NCBI RefSeq assembly: GCF_000717995.1
Contig: NZ_JODM01000025.1
Location: 200,277-264,276, forward strand
Length of the DNA stretch: 64,000 nt
From: Streptomyces violaceorubidus
GTDB lineage: Bacteria > Actinomycetota > Actinomycetes > Streptomycetales > Streptomycetaceae
Direction: 5' to 3'
Part shown: piece by piece, positions 19,402 through 28,840 of the stretch
How the letters are laid out: every line of letters begins with the position of its first letter
Numbering within the stretch: position 1 is the first letter of the stretch
The notes under the pieces: model-generated
Seen by the model: only the letters and a program-made list of their open reading frames with translations
Told to the model about the DNA's origin: nothing
The model's database searches: none
Program-made: the position numbers and the translations under genes

Positions 19402-20658
19402 ATGAGCGACAGTCCAGCCCCACTCGCCGACCCCCACCTCGTCTACGACCCGGTGGCGGGCGACGGCCCGAAGGACGTGGTGATCCTCGGGTCCACCGGG
19501 TCGATCGGGACCCAGGCCATCGACCTCGTGCTGCGCAACCCGGACCGCTTCCGGGTCACCGCCCTGTCCGCCAACGGCGGCCGGGTCGCCCTCCTCGCCG
19601 AGCAGGCGTACCGGCTGAAGGCGCGGACCGTCGCCGTCGCCCGCGAGGACGTCGTACCGGCACTGCGGGAGGCGCTCACCGCGTGGTACGGCGCGGGCGA
19701 GCCGCTTCCGGAGATCCTCGCCGGACCGGACGCGGCCACCGAGCTCGCCGCCTCCGACTGCCACACCGTGCTCAACGGCATCACCGGCTCCATCGGACTC
19801 GCGCCCACGCTGGCCGCCCTGGAGGCGGGGCGCACCCTCGCGCTGGCCAACAAGGAGTCGCTCATCGTCGGCGGCCCGCTGGTCAAGGCGCTGGCCAAGC
19901 CGGGCCAGATCATCCCGGTCGACTCCGAGCACGCCGCCCTCTTCCAGGCGCTGGCCGCCGGCACCCGCGCCGACGTGCGCAAGCTGGTCGTCACCGCGTC
20001 CGGCGGCCCGTTCCGGGGCCGGACCAGGGACCAGCTGGCGGCCGTCACCGTCGAGGACGCCCTCGCCCACCCCACCTGGGCCATGGGCCCGGTGATCACG
20101 ATCAACTCCGCGACCCTCGTCAACAAGGGCCTGGAGGTGATCGAGGCCCACCTGCTCTACGACATTCCCTTCGACCGCATCGAGGTGGTCGTGCACCCGC
20201 AGTCGTATGTCCACTCGATGGTCGAGTACACGGACGGATCGACACTGGCCCACGCCACGCCCCCCGACATGGGCGGGCCCATCGCCGTCGGCCTCGGCTG
20301 GCCCGAACGCGTCCCCGACGCCGCCCCCGCCTTCGACTGGAGCAAGGCCTCGACCTGGGAGTTCTTCCCGCTGGACAACGAGGCCTTCCCCTCCGTCGAC
20401 CTGGCCCGGCACGTCGGACAGCTCGCGGGCACGGCCCCGGCGGTGTTCAATGCCGCCAATGAGGAGTGCGTCGAGGCGTTCCGCTCCGGCGCGCTGCCGT
20501 TTCTCGGGATCATGGAGACCGTCACGCGGGTGGTCGAGGAGCACGGCACCCCCCGTACGGGAACCTCGCTCACCGTCGCGGACGTCCTCGAAGCGGAGAC
20601 CTGGGCACGCGCCCGGGCCCGGCAACTGGCGGCACAGACGGCGGAGGCCCGTGCATGA
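19402..20658 (+). CDS. dxr: 1-deoxy-D-xylulose 5-phosphate reductoisomerase
   Basis: 418 residues. It converts DXP to MEP with NADPH, the committed step of the non-mevalonate isoprenoid pathway. The NADPH-binding motif GSTGSIG is at residues 30-36. The metal-site stretch [12 protein letters not shown] and the substrate-loop sequence GPFRG, then HPTWAMG, are all present. The last codon overlaps the next gene's start as ATGA (20655-20658), so the pair is co-translated. Unlike the later-pathway gene ispG just downstream, dxr is intact. Confidence 0.96.
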   Translation: MSDSPAPLADPHLVYDPVAGDGPKDVVILGSTGSIGTQAIDLVLRNPDRFRVTALSANGGRVALLAEQAYRLKARTVAVAREDVVPALREALTAWYGAGEPLPEILAGPDAATELAASDCHTVLNGITGSIGLAPTLAALEAGRTLALANKESLIVGGPLVKALAKPGQIIPVDSEHAALFQALAAGTRADVRKLVVTASGGPFRGRTRDQLAAVTVEDALAHPTWAMGPVITINSATLVNKGLEVIEAHLLYDIPFDRIEVVVHPQSYVHSMVEYTDGSTLAHATPPDMGGPIAVGLGWPERVPDAAPAFDWSKASTWEFFPLDNEAFPSVDLARHVGQLAGTAPAVFNAANEECVEAFRSGALPFLGIMETVTRVVEEHGTPRTGTSLTVADVLEAETWARARARQLAAQTAEARA

Positions 20659-21959
20659 CGACCCTGATGTTCATCCTCGGCATAGTCCTCTTCGCCATCG
20701 GTCTGCTGTTCTCCATCGCCTGGCACGAGCTGGGCCACCTGTCCACCGCCAAGATGTTCGGCATCCGGGTGCCGCAGTACATGGTGGGCTTCGGGCCGAC
20801 GCTCTTCTCCAAGAAGAAGGGCGACACCGAGTACGGGGTCAAGGCCATCCCGTTCGGCGGCTACATCCGCATGATCGGCATGTTCCCGCCCGGCCCCGAC
20901 GGCCGCCTGGAGGCACGCTCCACCTCGCCGTGGCGCGGGATGATAGAGGACGCCCGCTCGGCCGCCTTCGAGGAGCTGCAACCCGGTGACGAGAAGCGCC
21001 TCTTCTACACGCGCAAGCCGTGGAAGCGCGTCATCGTGATGTTCGCCGGCCCGTTCATGAACCTCGTCCTCGCCGTGGTGCTCTTCCTCACGGTGCTGAT
21101 GGGCTTCGGCATCTCCCAGCAGACCACCACCGTCAGCTCGGTCTCCCAGTGCGTCATCTCGCAGAGCGAGAACCGCGACGACTGCACCAAGTCCGACCCC
21201 GCCTCCCCGGCCGCCGCGGCGGGCCTGCGGGCCGGGGACAAGATCCTCGCCTTCGACGGCGTACGCACCGACGACTGGGACAAGCTGTCCGACCTGATCC
21301 GCGCCAACCCCGGCGAGGACGTGCCGGTCGTCGTCGAGCGCAAGGGCGAGGAGATCACCCTCCACGCGACCATCGCCACCAACAAGGTCGCCAAGAAGGA
21401 CTCAAGCGGTCAGATCGTCCAGGGCGAGTACGTCACCGCCGGCTTCCTCGGCTTCAGCGCCGCCACCGGCGTGGTCAAGCAGGACTTCGGCCAGTCCGTG
21501 ACGTGGATGGGCGACCGGATCGGCGACGCGGTCGACTCCCTCGCCGCCCTGCCCGCCAAGATCCCCGCTCTGTGGGACGCGGCCTTCGGCGACGGACCCC
21601 GCGAGGCCGACTCCCCGATGGGCGTCGTCGGCGCCGCCCGCGTCGGGGGCGAGATCGCCACCCTGGACATCCCGCCCACCCAGCAGCTCGCCATGTTCGT
21701 CATGCTCGTGGCCGGCTTCAACCTCTCCCTGTTCCTCTTCAACATGCTGCCGCTGCTGCCGCTCGACGGCGGCCACATCGCGGGCGCCCTGTGGGAATCG
21801 CTGCGCCGCGGCACCGCCAGGGTGCTGCGCAGGCCCGACCCCGGGCCCTTCGACGTGGCGAAGCTGATGCCGGTGGCCTACGTGGTGGCGGGCGTCTTCG
21901 TCTGCTTCACGCTGCTCGTCCTGGTGGCGGACGTCGTCAACCCGGTGCGCATCACCTGA
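20655..21959 (+). CDS. Site-2-type intramembrane metalloprotease (RseP/RasP family)
   Basis: 434 residues. Zinc motif HELGH lies at residues 24-28 within the first membrane helix. A PDZ domain is at ~175-265 ([20 protein letters not shown]). The second zinc-ligand motif [11 protein letters not shown] is near residue 375, followed by a last membrane helix ([22 protein letters not shown]). The family cleaves membrane-bound anti-sigma factors or signal-peptide remnants within the bilayer. Translational coupling to dxr is common in bacteria. The substrate in this organism cannot be told from the window. Confidence 0.93.
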   Translation: MTTLMFILGIVLFAIGLLFSIAWHELGHLSTAKMFGIRVPQYMVGFGPTLFSKKKGDTEYGVKAIPFGGYIRMIGMFPPGPDGRLEARSTSPWRGMIEDARSAAFEELQPGDEKRLFYTRKPWKRVIVMFAGPFMNLVLAVVLFLTVLMGFGISQQTTTVSSVSQCVISQSENRDDCTKSDPASPAAAAGLRAGDKILAFDGVRTDDWDKLSDLIRANPGEDVPVVVERKGEEITLHATIATNKVAKKDSSGQIVQGEYVTAGFLGFSAATGVVKQDFGQSVTWMGDRIGDAVDSLAALPAKIPALWDAAFGDGPREADSPMGVVGAARVGGEIATLDIPPTQQLAMFVMLVAGFNLSLFLFNMLPLLPLDGGHIAGALWESLRRGTARVLRRPDPGPFDVAKLMPVAYVVAGVFVCFTLLVLVADVVNPVRIT

Positions 21960-22030
21960 CGACCGGACCGGCCGGGCGGCACCCGGCGTGATCACCCGAT
22001 CCGCGGACCGTCCGACCGATCGGATGAGAG

Positions 22031-22065
22031 GCCCGATCCGGAGAGCATGTCCCTCCGGACCGGGC
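22031..22065 (+). terminator. Hairpin between the site-2 protease gene and ispG
   Basis: GCCCGATCCGGAG (22031-22043) pairs with CTCCGGACCGGGC (22053-22065), 13 bp with one mismatch and a 9-base loop, about 70 bases after the protease stop. Confidence 0.55.
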
Positions 22066-22216
22066 TTCACTCGCCGCGCCCGGCAGATGGACGCCATAGG
22101 GTGCATCTCCCGTACGCCGCGTGCCCGCCGTTCCTGTCGGTGCCGTAATCTCGATTGCCGGAGCCCGCCGCTGAACGGGACCGGACCTTGATCCACGACT
22201 TGGGGTTGCACAGCAG

Positions 22217-22829
22217 ATGACTGCGATTTCTCTCGGCATGCCGGACGTTCCGACCAGGCTCGCGGAGCGCCGCAAGAGCCGGCAGATCCAGGTCGGACCC
22301 GTGGCGGTGGGCGGCGACGCCCCCGTGTCGGTGCAGTCCATGACCACGACGCGCACCTCCGACATCGGCGCCACCCTCCAGCAGATCGCCGAGCTGACGG
22401 CGTCCGGCTGCCAGATCGTCCGCGTGGCCTGCCCGACCCAGGACGACGCCGACGCGCTGCCCGTCATCGCCAGGCGCATCGGTGTGAACGCGGGCTCCCT
22501 GGACCGCCGCCTGCTCCAGAAGTACGGCAGGGCGACCCCCGAGGCCCTGGCCGAGTCCGCCCTGTGGGAGGCGTCGCTCTTCGAGGAGCACGACTTCCGC
22601 GACATCAAGATCTCGGTCAAGCACAACGACCCGGTCGTCATGGTCGAGGCCTACCGCCAGCCTGCGCCAGCGCGGCCTGGAGATCGTCTCCTGCCCGTCC
22701 TGCGGCCGCGCCCAGGTGGACGTGTACAAGCTGGCCGAGGAGGTCACCGCCGGTCTGGAGGGCATGGAGGTCCCGCTCCGCGTCGCCGTCATGGGCTGCG
22801 TCGTCAACGACCAGCAGATCTCAGGGTGA
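22217..22829 (+). pseudogene. ispG: ispG (4-hydroxy-3-methylbut-2-enyl diphosphate synthase), deleted remnant
   Basis: A good N-terminus ([20 protein letters not shown]...) matches Streptomyces IspG up to [11 protein letters not shown] (~22477) and then jumps straight to [13 protein letters not shown]. About 55 residues of the barrel are missing, in frame. At AYRQ (~22660) a second loss of ~65 residues also shifts the frame; [16 protein letters not shown] continues in the next frame from 22659. After MGCVVN (~22808), where NGPGEA and ~60 more residues should follow, there are only six unrelated residues and TGA (22827). The iron-sulfur Cys residues remain, but the conserved Glu ligand and much of the active site are gone. 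It cannot make working IspG. Alternatives are an assembly fault or deletion artefact. Confidence 0.88.
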
Positions 22830-22840
22830 GGCCCCCGCAC

Positions 22841-23689
22841 GTGTTGACGCAGACCACCTCCCGCGTGCTCGAACCGAGCGACCTGGACGCCGCGCTCGCC
22901 ATCCTCGACCGCGACCCGGTCGCGAACGCCTTCGTGACCGCCCGCGTCCAGATCGCCGGCCTCGACCCGTGGCGCCTCGGCGGCGAGATGTGGGGCTGGT
23001 ACGAGCACGGCATGCTCACGTCCCTGTGCTACGCGGGCGCGAACCTCGTGCCCATCTGCGCCACCCCGCGCGCCGTCCGCGCCTTCGCCGACCGCGCCCG
23101 CCGGGCCGGCCGCCGCTGCTCCTCGATCGTCGGCCCGGCCGGCCCGACCGCCCAGCTGTGGCGGCTGCTCGAACCGGGCTGGGGCCCGGCCCGCGAGGTC
23201 CGCGCCCACCAGCCCCTCATGGTCACCGACCGTCTCCCCGACGACATCGCCCCGGACCCCTACGTCCGCCGCGTCCGCAAGGACGAGATGGAACGGATCA
23301 TGCCGGCCTGCGTGGCGATGTTCACCGAGGAGGTCGGCATCTCCCCGCTGGCCGGCGACGGCGGTCTGCTCTACCAGGCCCGGGTCGCCGAACTCGTCGG
23401 CTCCGGCCGCTCCTTCGCCCGCTTCGACGCCGACGGCAAGGTGGTCTTCAAGGCCGAGATCGGTGCCGCCACCGACCGCGCCTGCCAGATCCAGGGCGTG
23501 TGGGTGGCCCCCGAGTACCGCGGCAAGGGCCTGGCGGCCCCCGGCATGGCGGCGGTCCTGCGCTACGCCCTCGCGGACGTCGCCCCGGTGGCGAGCCTGT
23601 ACGTCAACGACTTCAACACGGCGGCGCGCCGGACATACCTCAGGGTCGGCTTCCAAGAAGTGGGCGCGTTCATGAGCGTCCTGTTCTGA
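22841..23689 (+). CDS. GNAT-family N-acetyltransferase (DUF4081-GNAT type)
   Basis: 282 residues from GTG 22841 (GGGTGAGG 10 bases upstream); the TTG at 22844 gives the same protein less one residue. The N-terminal ~130 residues form the DUF4081 domain ([25 protein letters not shown]...). The C-terminal GNAT domain has the acetyl-CoA loop [12 protein letters not shown] and ends with [23 protein letters not shown]. It presumably acetylates an amine or protein N-terminus; the substrate is unknown. The N-terminal ispG fragment is by chance open into this frame, so an automatic call may start at 22217 and give a false 490-residue fusion. Confidence 0.85.
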   Translation: MLTQTTSRVLEPSDLDAALAILDRDPVANAFVTARVQIAGLDPWRLGGEMWGWYEHGMLTSLCYAGANLVPICATPRAVRAFADRARRAGRRCSSIVGPAGPTAQLWRLLEPGWGPAREVRAHQPLMVTDRLPDDIAPDPYVRRVRKDEMERIMPACVAMFTEEVGISPLAGDGGLLYQARVAELVGSGRSFARFDADGKVVFKAEIGAATDRACQIQGVWVAPEYRGKGLAAPGMAAVLRYALADVAPVASLYVNDFNTAARRTYLRVGFQEVGAFMSVLF

Positions 23690-23783
23690 ACCGCCGGCAG
23701 CCCTCGCCCCACCGGCACCGGCCCCCATCTGCACCCCCCGGACCACAACCCCCCGGACCACCACCCCCCTGTAGGCTCCCGGC

Positions 23784-24323
23784 ATGGACCACGTGATCGG
23801 CCCACTGGACCTCTCCGCGCACGTGGACGAGGCCCTCGCCGTCCAAGCCGCCGCTTTCGGCCTCGGCCCCGACGAGGTGGCCGTCCGCCGTCAGATCGTC
23901 CTGCGCCACATGACCCACCCGGGCGCCAGAGCCCTCGGCGCCACCGTCCGGGGCCGTCTCGTGGGCTTCGTCTACGGCATGCCCAACGACCGCGCCCACT
24001 GGTGGTCCACCGTCGTCGAGCCCTACCTCCGCGCCCAGGGCACCGACGACTGGCTCGACGACTCCTTCGTCATCACGGAGCTCCACGTCCACCCGGCGTA
24101 CCAGAACCGCGGCGCGGGCCGCGCCCTGATCACCACGATCACCGACGCCGCCACCGAGCCGCGCTCGATCCTCTCCGCGATCGACACCGAGAGCCCCGCC
24201 CGCGGCCTCTACCGCTCCCTCGGCTACCAGGACCTCGCCCGCAGGGTCGTCTTCCCCAGCGCCCCCAAGCCGTACGCGGTGATGGGCGCCACGCTGCCCC
24301 TGCACAGGCCACCGGCCGGATAA
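23784..24323 (+). CDS. GNAT-family N-acetyltransferase
   Basis: 179 residues, a single GNAT domain. It has the acetyl-CoA binding motif YQNRGAGRALI near residues 102-112 and the closing YRSLGYQDLARRV. The ATG at 23784 follows a C-rich spacer without a strong ribosome-binding site. It is not similar in detail to the preceding GNAT gene. The substrate is unknown. It is 74 bp ahead of proS on the same strand. Confidence 0.85.
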   Translation: MDHVIGPLDLSAHVDEALAVQAAAFGLGPDEVAVRRQIVLRHMTHPGARALGATVRGRLVGFVYGMPNDRAHWWSTVVEPYLRAQGTDDWLDDSFVITELHVHPAYQNRGAGRALITTITDAATEPRSILSAIDTESPARGLYRSLGYQDLARRVVFPSAPKPYAVMGATLPLHRPPAG

Positions 24324-24396
24324 CCGATTTCCACCGCACCGGACCCCCCGGCTAACCTCCTAGCACCACCCTTACGCAGCAGGAGACACGAGAACC

Positions 24397-26100
24397 ATGG
24401 CCAACGCACCGGTCCAGCGCATGTCGAAGTTGATGGCGAAGACGCTGCGCGACGACCCGGCGGACGCCGAGGTCCTCAGCCACAAGCTGCTGGTCCGCGC
24501 CGGCTACGTGCGCCGCACCGCCGCCGGCCTGTGGAGCTGGCTGCCGCTCGGCAAGAAGGTCCTCGGCAACATCGAGCGCATCGTCCGCGAGGAGATGGAC
24601 GCCATCGGCGCGCAGGAGGTCCAGCTCCCCGCCCTCCTGCCGCGCGAGCCGTACGAGGCGACGGGCCGCTGGGACGAGTACGGCCCCGAGCTCTTCCGCC
24701 TCCAGGACCGCAAGGGCGGCGACTACCTCCTCGGCCCCACCCACGAGGAGATCTTCACCCTCCTCGTCAAGGACCAGGCATCGTCCTACAAGGACCTGCC
24801 CGTGATCCTCTACCAGATCCAGAACAAGTACCGCGACGAGGCCCGCCCCCGGGCCGGCATCCTGCGCGGTCGCGAGTTCCTCATGAAGGACTCCTACTCC
24901 TTCGACGTCGCCGACGAGGGCCTCGCGGAGTCCTACGCCCTGCACCGCGCCGCCTACCAGCGCATCTTCGAGCGCCTCGGCCTCGACTACCGCATCGTGG
25001 CGGCCACCGCGGGCGCCATGGGCGGCTCCAAGTCCGAGGAGTTCCTGGCTCCCGCCGGGGCCGGCGAGGACACCTTCGCGGACTGCCCGAACTGCGACTA
25101 CGCCGCCAACACCGAGGCGATCACCTACACCCTCACCCCCGCGGACGCCACCAACATCCCCGCGGCCGAGGACATCCCGACCCCCGACACCCCCACCATC
25201 GAGACCCTGGCCGCGTCCCTCGGCGTACCGGCCTCGGCCACGCTCAAGAACCTCCTCGTCAAGGTGGACGGCGAGATCGTCGCGGTGGGCGTGCCCGGCG
25301 ACCGCGAGGTCGACATGGACAAGGTCGAGGCCCACTTCGCCCCCGCCGCCGTCGAACTGGTCACCGCCGAGGACTTCGTCGGCCGCCCCGACCTGGTCCG
25401 CGGCTACGTCGGCCCGCAGGGCCTGGGCGAGAAGGTCAAGTACATCGCCGACCCCCGCGTCGCACCCGGCACCGCGTGGATCACGGGCGCCAACAAGGCC
25501 GACACCCACGCCAAGAACGTCGTGGCGGGCCGTGACTTCGAGGTCGACGCCTACGTCGACGTCGTCGTGGTCCGCGAGGGCGACCCCTGCCCGAACTGCG
25601 GCACGGGCCTCAAGCTGGACCGCGCCATCGAGATCGGCCACATCTTCCAGCTGGGCCGCAAGTACGCCGACGCCCTCAAGCTCGACGTCCTCGGCCAGAA
25701 CGGCAAGCCGGCCCGCGTCACCATGGGCTCCTACGGCATCGGCGTCTCCCGCGCGGTGGCCGCCCTCGCCGAGCAGCACGCCGACGACAAGGGCCTCGTC
25801 TGGTCCAAGGAGGTCGCCCCGGCCGACGTCCACGTCGTCGCCGCCGGCAAGGCCCTGCAGACCGAGTTGGCCCTGGAGGTCTCCGACAAGCTGGCCGCGG
25901 CCGGCGTGCGCGTCCTGGTGGACGACCGCGCGGGAGTCTCTCCCGGCGTGAAGTTCACCGACGCGGAACTCATCGGCGTCCCCCAGATCCTGGTGGCCGG
26001 CCGCCGCTCCGCCGAGGGCGTGGTCGAGCTGAAGGACCGCCGCACGGGTGAGCGCGAGGAAGTAACGGTCGAGGAGGCCCTCACCCGCCTCACCAGCTGA
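24397..26100 (+). CDS. proS: Prolyl-tRNA synthetase, bacterial type
   Basis: 567 residues, matching bacterial-type ProRS with an inserted editing domain. Class II motif 1 lies in the first 80 residues ([29 protein letters not shown]). Motif 2 is near 140-160 (RYRDE-like [26 protein letters not shown]). A YbaK-like editing insertion is at ~225-400, motif 3 is [17 protein letters not shown] (~445), and a C-terminal anticodon-binding domain follows. It charges tRNA-Pro and clears Ala-tRNA-Pro. ATG 24397 is preceded by AGGAGAC. Confidence 0.96.
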   Translation: MANAPVQRMSKLMAKTLRDDPADAEVLSHKLLVRAGYVRRTAAGLWSWLPLGKKVLGNIERIVREEMDAIGAQEVQLPALLPREPYEATGRWDEYGPELFRLQDRKGGDYLLGPTHEEIFTLLVKDQASSYKDLPVILYQIQNKYRDEARPRAGILRGREFLMKDSYSFDVADEGLAESYALHRAAYQRIFERLGLDYRIVAATAGAMGGSKSEEFLAPAGAGEDTFADCPNCDYAANTEAITYTLTPADATNIPAAEDIPTPDTPTIETLAASLGVPASATLKNLLVKVDGEIVAVGVPGDREVDMDKVEAHFAPAAVELVTAEDFVGRPDLVRGYVGPQGLGEKVKYIADPRVAPGTAWITGANKADTHAKNVVAGRDFEVDAYVDVVVVREGDPCPNCGTGLKLDRAIEIGHIFQLGRKYADALKLDVLGQNGKPARVTMGSYGIGVSRAVAALAEQHADDKGLVWSKEVAPADVHVVAAGKALQTELALEVSDKLAAAGVRVLVDDRAGVSPGVKFTDAELIGVPQILVAGRRSAEGVVELKDRRTGEREEVTVEEALTRLTS

Positions 26101-26467
26101 GGCCCTCCGGGCAGGGCCCGACGCTACGTGGGTGTGGGCGCGGGGGTGGGTCGCGCGGCCCGGCGCTGCCGGGGTGCCGCTGCGCCCACCCGTGCCGCCT
26201 GGGGGTACCTCCCAGGCCGTTCAGGCACTGGGGGAGGCACGACTGCCCGCAGCTGCGGGGATGGCCGCGTACGGCGCGAAGGGGTCGTGTCGGGGGGTGT
26301 CCGCCCGCAGCGGTTGGCGCGTCAACGAAGTTCCAGATCCCTGTCCGACCGATTCCGCGCCGTTCCGAGGACGGACACCCCCCGGCGCGGCCCCGACCCA
26401 CCACCGAACCCACCGCGCAACGCGCACCCCCACCGCAGCCGCACAGGCGCCGCAGGCACCCGCACCG
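26101..26467. repeat. Gene-free stretch with hairpin-rich repeat-like element
   Basis: 367 bases between two convergent genes with no credible frame. At 26199-26238, CTGGGGGTACCTCCCAG is followed by a spacer and CACTGGGGGAGG, so CCTCCCAG can pair with either flank. CCCGCAGCTGCGGG (26247-26260) is a further perfect palindrome. CTGGGGGTACCTCCCAG-like units are, from memory, scattered through Streptomyces intergenic regions. Here they probably act as the terminator shared by proS and the minus-strand operon. Confidence 0.5.
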
Positions 26468-27388
26468 TCACAGCCAGCCCGCGAACTCCAACAACAGCTC
26501 CGCGTCCTGCTCCCGCCCCACCCGCCGGGCCCGCACCCCCGACTCCACCGCCCGGAACAGCGTCCAGCCGCGCAGCCGCTCCTGATCGATCTCCAGCGAC
26601 TCCGCGAGCCGCTTGATCCGCCGCCGAGTCGTCGACGCCCCCGACGGCTGCGCGATCAGATCCTCCACCCGGTCCCGCACCAGCCGCGCCAGATCGAACG
26701 CACTCTCCCCGACCACCGGATCGGGCCCGACCGCAAGCCACGGCATCCGATCCCCCGCGAGCACCTTGCTCTGCCGGAACGTCCCGTGCAGCAGCCGCCG
26801 CTCCGGCGGCTCGGCCAGCAGCTCCGTCCGCACCGCGAGCGCCGCGTCGACCAGCGGCGCCACCTCGGCGTCCGCCGCCGCGCCCGCCCGCATCGCCTCG
26901 GCCTGCCGCCCGGTCCGCTCCGCCACGGTCTCGAAGGGATGAGAGTCCGGCGGCTCCACCCACAGCCGCCGCAGCGTCCCCGCGGCCTCCAGCAAGGCCT
27001 TCGCCTCCGGCAGCGACCGCACCGACACATCCGGATGCAGCCGCTCCAGCAGCAGCACGCCCTCCTCGGCCCCGTCGGCCCCCTCGGCCCCTTCGTCCTC
27101 CCGCACCTGCACAGCACCCCGCCCGCCCCAGTGCGCGAGCGCGGCCCGCTCGCTCTCCGGACGCGCCCGGCGCGGAGCGAGCTTCAGCACCGCCGGCGCT
27201 CCCTCGGCCGTCCGCACCAGGACCACCAGGCTGCTGCGCCCGCCGGGCACCTGCACCCGCTCGACCGCCAACCCGCGCCGCGCCACGGCCCGTTCCGCCA
27301 TGCCGGGCAGCTCCGCCAACCAGTCGTCACCGTCCGGTGCCGTCTCGCCGATCGCCCTGACCAAACGCCGAGGCGGTTCGAAAGCCAT
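26468..27388 (-). CDS. APH/choline-kinase-fold protein lacking catalytic residues (probable pseudokinase)
   Basis: 306 residues with the overall pattern of the aminoglycoside-phosphotransferase family: an N-lobe lysine (APAVLKLAPRR), a helical insertion, then the catalytic-loop position. Active members read HGDxxxxN and later DP(K/R). Here the loop is H201-G-T203-F-R-Q-S-K208, and the later motif is VGPDPVVGESAFD with G221 at the metal-binding Asp position. Catalytic Asp, Asn and metal-binding Asp are thus all replaced, yet the frame is intact and well conserved in style, so it looks like a maintained non-catalytic protein rather than a decaying gene. It is last in a minus-strand operon with a DUF4439 protein and a lipoprotein. 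Confidence 0.75.
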   Translation of the reverse strand: MAFEPPRRLVRAIGETAPDGDDWLAELPGMAERAVARRGLAVERVQVPGGRSSLVVLVRTAEGAPAVLKLAPRRARPESERAALAHWGGRGAVQVREDEGAEGADGAEEGVLLLERLHPDVSVRSLPEAKALLEAAGTLRRLWVEPPDSHPFETVAERTGRQAEAMRAGAAADAEVAPLVDAALAVRTELLAEPPERRLLHGTFRQSKVLAGDRMPWLAVGPDPVVGESAFDLARLVRDRVEDLIAQPSGASTTRRRIKRLAESLEIDQERLRGWTLFRAVESGVRARRVGREQDAELLLEFAGWL

Positions 27389-27427
27389 GCGCGAGCCGTT
27401 CCCTTCCCGTACGGAATGCCGTACGCG

Positions 27428-27940
27428 TTAATCAGTCGGTGATGCCGTCGCCGTCGCGGTGTCGGAGGCTTCCGGAGCAGGACCCCGCCCGGCGGGCGTA
27501 CCGGCCCGCTCGGCGAGACCAGGGAAGGCTACGCTCCCGCCCCGCCAGCGCACCGCGCGGACCGCGGCCTCACGCAGCGCCGATGTCGCCGAGGCCCGCC
27601 CGTCGCCCTCGGCCGCCCGCACCAGGTCGGAGTACACCCCGGCCACCCCGTCCTCCAGCTCGGCCGCCAGCCGCACCGCCGCCGCCGAGTCCGGCACCGA
27701 GAAGGGCAGCGCGTACCCCGCGGCCGAGGCCACCGGTTCCCCGCCCAGATCCCGCACTTCGCGCGCCAGCGCGTCCCGTCGAGCCCGGTGCGCGTCGTAC
27801 GCCGTCCGCGCCTCGGCACGCCGTTCCTCGGTGACCCGTCCGCCGACGACCCCGTAGCCGTACACGGCCGCGTGCTCCGCCGCCAGCGCCGCCTGGAGGG
27901 CGTCCAGCCGCCGACCCTCCGCCTTCTCCGCCTCGCCCAC
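27428..27940 (-). CDS. DUF4439 ferritin-like helical protein
   Basis: 170 residues, nearly all helical. It resembles the DUF4439/ferritin-like family (LDALQAALAAEHAAVYGYGVVGGRV at the N-terminus, with the Glu-His of AEH). The C-terminal ~35 residues are a Pro/Ala/Thr-rich tail (ASDTATATASPTD). No export signal is seen. The gene begins 3 bases after the stop of the upstream lipoprotein gene, so the two are translationally linked and may act together at the membrane. The biochemical role is not established; ferritin-like proteins may bind metals, but a full di-iron ligand set is not visible. Confidence 0.7.
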   Translation of the reverse strand: MGEAEKAEGRRLDALQAALAAEHAAVYGYGVVGGRVTEERRAEARTAYDAHRARRDALAREVRDLGGEPVASAAGYALPFSVPDSAAAVRLAAELEDGVAGVYSDLVRAAEGDGRASATSALREAAVRAVRWRGGSVAFPGLAERAGTPAGRGPAPEASDTATATASPTD

Positions 27941-27943
27941 CCG

Positions 27944-28504
27944 TCAGCCCTCCGTCAGCAGAAACACGTGTGCCGCCCCGGCCGCCGCGACGGAGGCCAA
28001 CAGCCGCGCCAACTCATCCGGCACTTCGAGCAGCGCCCGGGCCCGCCGGTCGGCGAGATTCCGCTCCGCGCGGACGAGCAGCGCGAGGGCGTCCTTCTCG
28101 TCCGCCGGCACGTCACCGGAGCCGTCCCCCGGCCCGGCGGCCCGAGCGGAGACCGAGGGCGAGGCAGCCGACGCCGTCCCCGTTGCCGACGCGGACGCCG
28201 TCGGCGAGCCCGCCCGCGCGCCACCGAACGCCTCCGCGTGCCGTACGACCTCCTCCCGCAGCGGCCCCAGCCGCTCCGCAAGTCCGGGATGGGCCGCGAC
28301 AACAGCCGCGTACCGCGCGGCGAGTTCCTCGCTGTCCCGTGCCGCACGCGCGCGTGCCCGTTCGGCGGCCGAAGGACCGGCCCCGGGGTCGCCGGAGCCC
28401 GACCCCCCGCTACAGCCGACGAGCAGGGCGGCTCCGGCGGCCGACGCGAGCAGGCTCCTTCTGCGCGGCGCGCTGGCCGGGCGGGGCGACGGGAAAAGCG
28501 ACAC
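27944..28504 (-). CDS. Predicted lipoprotein
   Basis: 186 residues from GTG 28504 (GAGGA eight bases upstream). The N-terminus has an Arg-rich signal peptide (APRRRSLLASAAGAALLVGC) with lipobox LVGC and lipidated C31, followed by a Gly-Ser tether. The RRRS start suggests possible Tat export. The mature part is helical with a Ser/Thr/Ala-rich linker (SPTASASATGTASAASPSV) in the middle. No known domain was recognised. It heads the minus-strand operon lipoprotein - DUF4439 - APH-like protein, divergent from rimP across 336 bases. Confidence 0.75.
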   Translation of the reverse strand: MSLFPSPRPASAPRRRSLLASAAGAALLVGCSGGSGSGDPGAGPSAAERARARAARDSEELAARYAAVVAAHPGLAERLGPLREEVVRHAEAFGGARAGSPTASASATGTASAASPSVSARAAGPGDGSGDVPADEKDALALLVRAERNLADRRARALLEVPDELARLLASVAAAGAAHVFLLTEG

Positions 28505-28840
28505 GGCAGACGTCCTCGACAGGCTCGTACGGAAACGACGAAAAACACGACGAAAAACGTGACTACAAACAGCCACAAGCAACCACAAGCAACGCCAAGC
28601 AGCCACAACAACCACATGTGACGACCAACAACAGCACAACCACAACCACCGCACCGGATCCCGCGATCCCGCCCGCCACCCGCCCGTGATCACGTGATCA
28701 CGGTACCCGTGCCCCGCCCGGCCACCCCTCATCGGCACCGCCCGACCCGGGTGGACGGCAACACCCCCCGCGACCGGATACCCTTTGACCAGACACGCGC
28801 ACCGTCCCACAACAGCACACGCGGCCGAGGAGTCACCCGG
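28505..28840. promoter_or_regulatory. Divergent control region of the lipoprotein operon and rimP: CA-rich tract and 20-bp palindrome
   Basis: The stretch 28530-28655 is strikingly A/C-rich for this genome, with short direct repeats (ACGACGAAAAAC twice near 28535-28560; CACAAGCAAC twice near 28576-28595). At 28684-28703 is a perfect 20-bp palindrome, CCGTGATCACGTGATCACGG, built of two GTGATCAC units. The palindrome lies ~140 bases before the rimP start and is a good candidate operator for the rimP-nusA-infB operon or the lipoprotein operon. No regulator is known to me for it. Confidence 0.55.

Noticed and set aside
26468..27388. Aminoglycoside-resistance kinase
   Set aside because: The fold resembles APH, but the catalytic Asp and Asn and the metal-binding Asp are missing and the gene is part of a housekeeping-type operon, so resistance is not supported.
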